Assembly (NCBI GenBank): GCA_027943335.1 | Contig: BSBK01005142.1 | Location: 434,001 to 498,000, forward strand | From: Chamaecyparis obtusa | Taxonomy: Eukaryota; Streptophyta; Pinopsida; Cupressales; Cupressaceae | Direction of reading: 5' to 3' | DNA: 64,000 nt | Shown: piece after piece, positions 62,326-64,000 of the stretch | How positions within the stretch are numbered: position 1 is the stretch's first letter | Layout of the letters: every line of letters begins with the position of its first letter | Program-made: the position numbers and the translations under genes | Notes under the pieces: model-generated | Seen by the model: only the letters and a program-made list of their open reading frames with translations | Database searches by the model: none | What the model was told of the DNA's origin: nothing

Positions 62326-63243
62326 TCATAGTATACCTGTGCCAACACACAAATCATGTTAGTTTTCATCATTTGGAAACATTACATTTTACATGACTAT
62401 ATCTTAAAACATGATTATACTTACAGGCTCTCCATGGCATGGCACTCATAGGATCTTATAGACATCCTCTAGTGTGATGGATGCCTTGCCTGTGGGAAGA
62501 TGGAAGGTGTTGTGCTCGCTGTGCCATCTCTCGGCCAATGCAGTCAACAACCCATGGTCAGCTCAGATATATGAGAATCGTAATAGATATCGAAATCCCA
62601 TCGCCTTGATGTTAGCATTGCCCGGATCATCTAGATCTCGAACACACCTCAACCCAGTCACCTTCGGCGCTCTGATGATCAACGCCAGAAAGACCTCCTG
62701 CAAGCCATTCAACCAAGCCAGATGTTAGAACATATCATGATGGACATCTAAAAATTAGTATAACACATCAAATTGTCTGGACCCATGTCATTTTTGCTCA
62801 AAAATACTTAAATTATCAAATTTTACACTTGGGCGATATTGCTTTTTTAAACAAGTATCATGCGATACTTCTTCCTATAGCAGTGCGATATACCTTGGGT
62901 CGTGCGATACTTCACCTGGTATCGTGTGATATTTTGCCCGGTATCGTGTGATACTGGTGCCTATATGCATGCGATACTTTGGGGACCCGCGAAGTATCGT
63001 GTGATATTTCTCCCCAAATGGCGCGATACTTCTAAAGTATCGCGCGATATTTCACCCACAATACAAAATTTGAAATTTTAAAATTTTAAAACACGTGTTA
63101 AATATGTATTAAATGCAATAAATGACTAAAAAATGGCTAGTTTTCTGGAAACATACCGGGGTAGGATAGTGTGGTGGCCGGTTGTGCAACCAGGCGCGCT
63201 CGAATCGGTGCCTGTGGATGGGAACTACTACCTGCTGTGCCAT
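62322..63243 (-). pseudogene. Antisense spliced PMD gene of element H (3' truncated)
   Basis: Minus strand. Exon 1: 63243-63157, ATG in context GAAAATGGC, MAQQVVVPIHRHRFERAWLH and on to RPPHYPTP. Intron 1: 63156-62698, GTATGT...CAG. Exon 2: 62697-62425, 91 codons, phase 0: EVFLALIIRAPKVTG, MGFRYLLRFSYI, TGA, ADHGLLTALAERWHSEHNTF, HLPTGKASITLEDVYKIL, TGA, VPCHGEP. Intron 2: 62424-62337, 88 bp, GTAAGT...CAG. Exon 3: 62336 on, VYYDHDEE, then a stop where it runs into integrase sequence. LTALAERW...TFHLP is the PMD hallmark, and GEP-VYYD rejoins correctly across intron 2. The function of PMD proteins in transposons is unknown; host PMD proteins (MAIN/MAIL1) act in chromatin silencing. Confidence 0.85.
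62830..63060 (-). repeat. Palindromic TATCG-motif block 3 (inside PMD intron 1)
   Basis: About ten copies of a (G)TATCG(T/C)G(T/C)GATA-type motif: GTATCATGCGATAC, GTGCGATATA, TATCGTGTGATA three times, ATGCGATAC, GGCGCGATAC and the perfect palindrome TATCGCGCGATA (63038-63049). Similar motifs fill leader blocks 1 and 2. Confidence 0.82.
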
Positions 63244-64000
63244 TTTCTCTCTTTGAGCTCTCAAGATTCTCAATTCAATAAAAGTCAAATGACTTTGAAA
63301 ATGACCTTTTTGACCCCTTATATAGCATTTTGACTTTTGACCTAATTTTCAAAACACCTCAGAATTGCGCAAAAATTGCACCTCTGGCTAATTTCGACGT
63401 CCTGGATCTATTTTCAGACTCGAAATCGAAATCTGAGGTCCTCTTGATAGTCAAAATTGCATTTCAAAATTTTCTCCTTCTTCTGCGCAGTTGACTGACT
63501 TTTTTTGAGGCATACTTTGATTTTCGATAGAATTTCTTCCTTCCATGTCTCTCACGTTTTCTAGTCTTTCATTCACTCTATTTCTCATCTTATACTTCTA
63601 TTCTTCTACTTCCTCACTGGGGCATATTTTCACTGCCTAATGGTTAACCTCTTGACCTTGACATTCGATTATGATTTCATTCTGATTTGATCAACCTTAT
63701 CGATTTTGCTGTCTCTCCTCTATCTGATTTCAATTTCGACTCCGAGGGGGCAGTATCTATGGGATTCTCATCCCCGATTCCTTGATTTTATTGATTTAGA
63801 CATCTTTTGTGAGCTTTTGCTCAAGCTTGAGATTCTTATCTCTTATTTTGGATGTGATCCCGAATCGATCTCATGTCCAGAATCCTTTGTTTATGCTTTG
63901 TCCGGATATGATCCCGAATCGACCTCATATCTGAGTTGTTTTGTGATCCCAGATCGATCTCACATTGCAACTTTATTCTTTGACTACATGTGTTTCCAAA
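63244..64000 (+). other. 3' untranslated tract of element H with tandem repeats
   Basis: Upstream side of the antisense gene and 3' tract of the element. The box CGAGGGGGCA (63743-63752) matches the one in element B. From about 63849 to 63980 there are three imperfect copies of a unit built on GATCCCGAATCGATCTCAT. The 3' LTR must lie beyond the window. Confidence 0.65.

Larger units (their letters stand above)
51720..64000 (+). mobile_element. Tat-like Gypsy LTR retrotransposon H (3' end outside window)
   Basis: 5' LTR about 51720-52725, primer site TTGGCGCCCACCGTGGGG (52729-52746), a leader of more than 2 kb, gag, protease, RT, RNase H, a second RNase H and a partial integrase, all plus strand. 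RT before integrase is the Gypsy order. The second RNase H is the mark of the Tat (Ogre/Retand) lineage. After the integrase comes an antisense PMD gene and short tandem repeats. The frame from 56217 to 62394 is interrupted by 13 stops, with a single frameshift upstream near 56200. No 3' LTR is reached by 64000. Confidence 0.9.

Overview
The window is nuclear DNA from a land plant with a large, repeat-rich genome. It is AT-rich and made almost wholly of old, nested LTR retrotransposons. The plant-specific element lineages (Copia polyproteins primed from initiator Met-tRNA, and a Tat-type Gypsy with a second RNase H), the plant mobile domain (PMD) and a plant-type PRP40 locus all point to a seed plant. 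The heavy sequence decay would fit a conifer, but the sequence cannot prove that.

Layout: (A) 339-14547 is a complete plus-strand Copia element with 5-bp target duplications (ATAAT). Its RNase H is split by (B) 5807-12278, a non-autonomous LTR element whose only recognisable gene is an antisense, intron-containing PMD gene. (C) 16647-24423 is a minus-strand Copia element with exact TCTTC duplications and one reading frame broken only by stop codons. (D) 25121-28190 is a pol-less element with 380-bp LTRs. 29206-31810 holds ends of two further pol-less LTR elements (E, F). 32100-32520 is polypyrimidine DNA and about 32800-33335 is a 5'-truncated LINE.

The one host-gene island is 33.3-42.1 kb. 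It holds ten exons of a PRP40-type splicing factor (FF domains) and a probable WW-domain exon. Its last visible exons carry a lost splice acceptor and a premature stop. A tRNA-derived SINE with a 17-bp target duplication lies in the same island. The 3' side is tandemly duplicated and interrupted by (G) 42121-49279, a minus-strand LTR element with two non-pol ORFs: a coiled-coil protein with four CCHC-type knuckles, and a long protein of unknown function. A second coiled-coil relative lies at 50.4-51.7 kb.

(H) About 51720 to beyond 64000 is a Tat-like Gypsy element: LTR, PBS, long leader, gag, protease, RT, RNase H, second RNase H and a truncated integrase. These are followed by an antisense spliced PMD gene that matches the one in B. 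The 3' LTR lies outside the window. Arrays of a palindromic TATCGCGCGATA-type motif occur in its leader and inside intron 1 of its antisense gene.

The main result is that two separate LTR elements (B and H) carry the same antisense PMD gene, with a phase-0 first intron at the same place. H also has an 88-bp second intron that B lacks. An antisense intron would not be spliced from the element's own genomic RNA, which explains how it could survive retrotransposition. I saw no tRNA or rRNA gene and no intact host gene. Nearly every coding region is broken.
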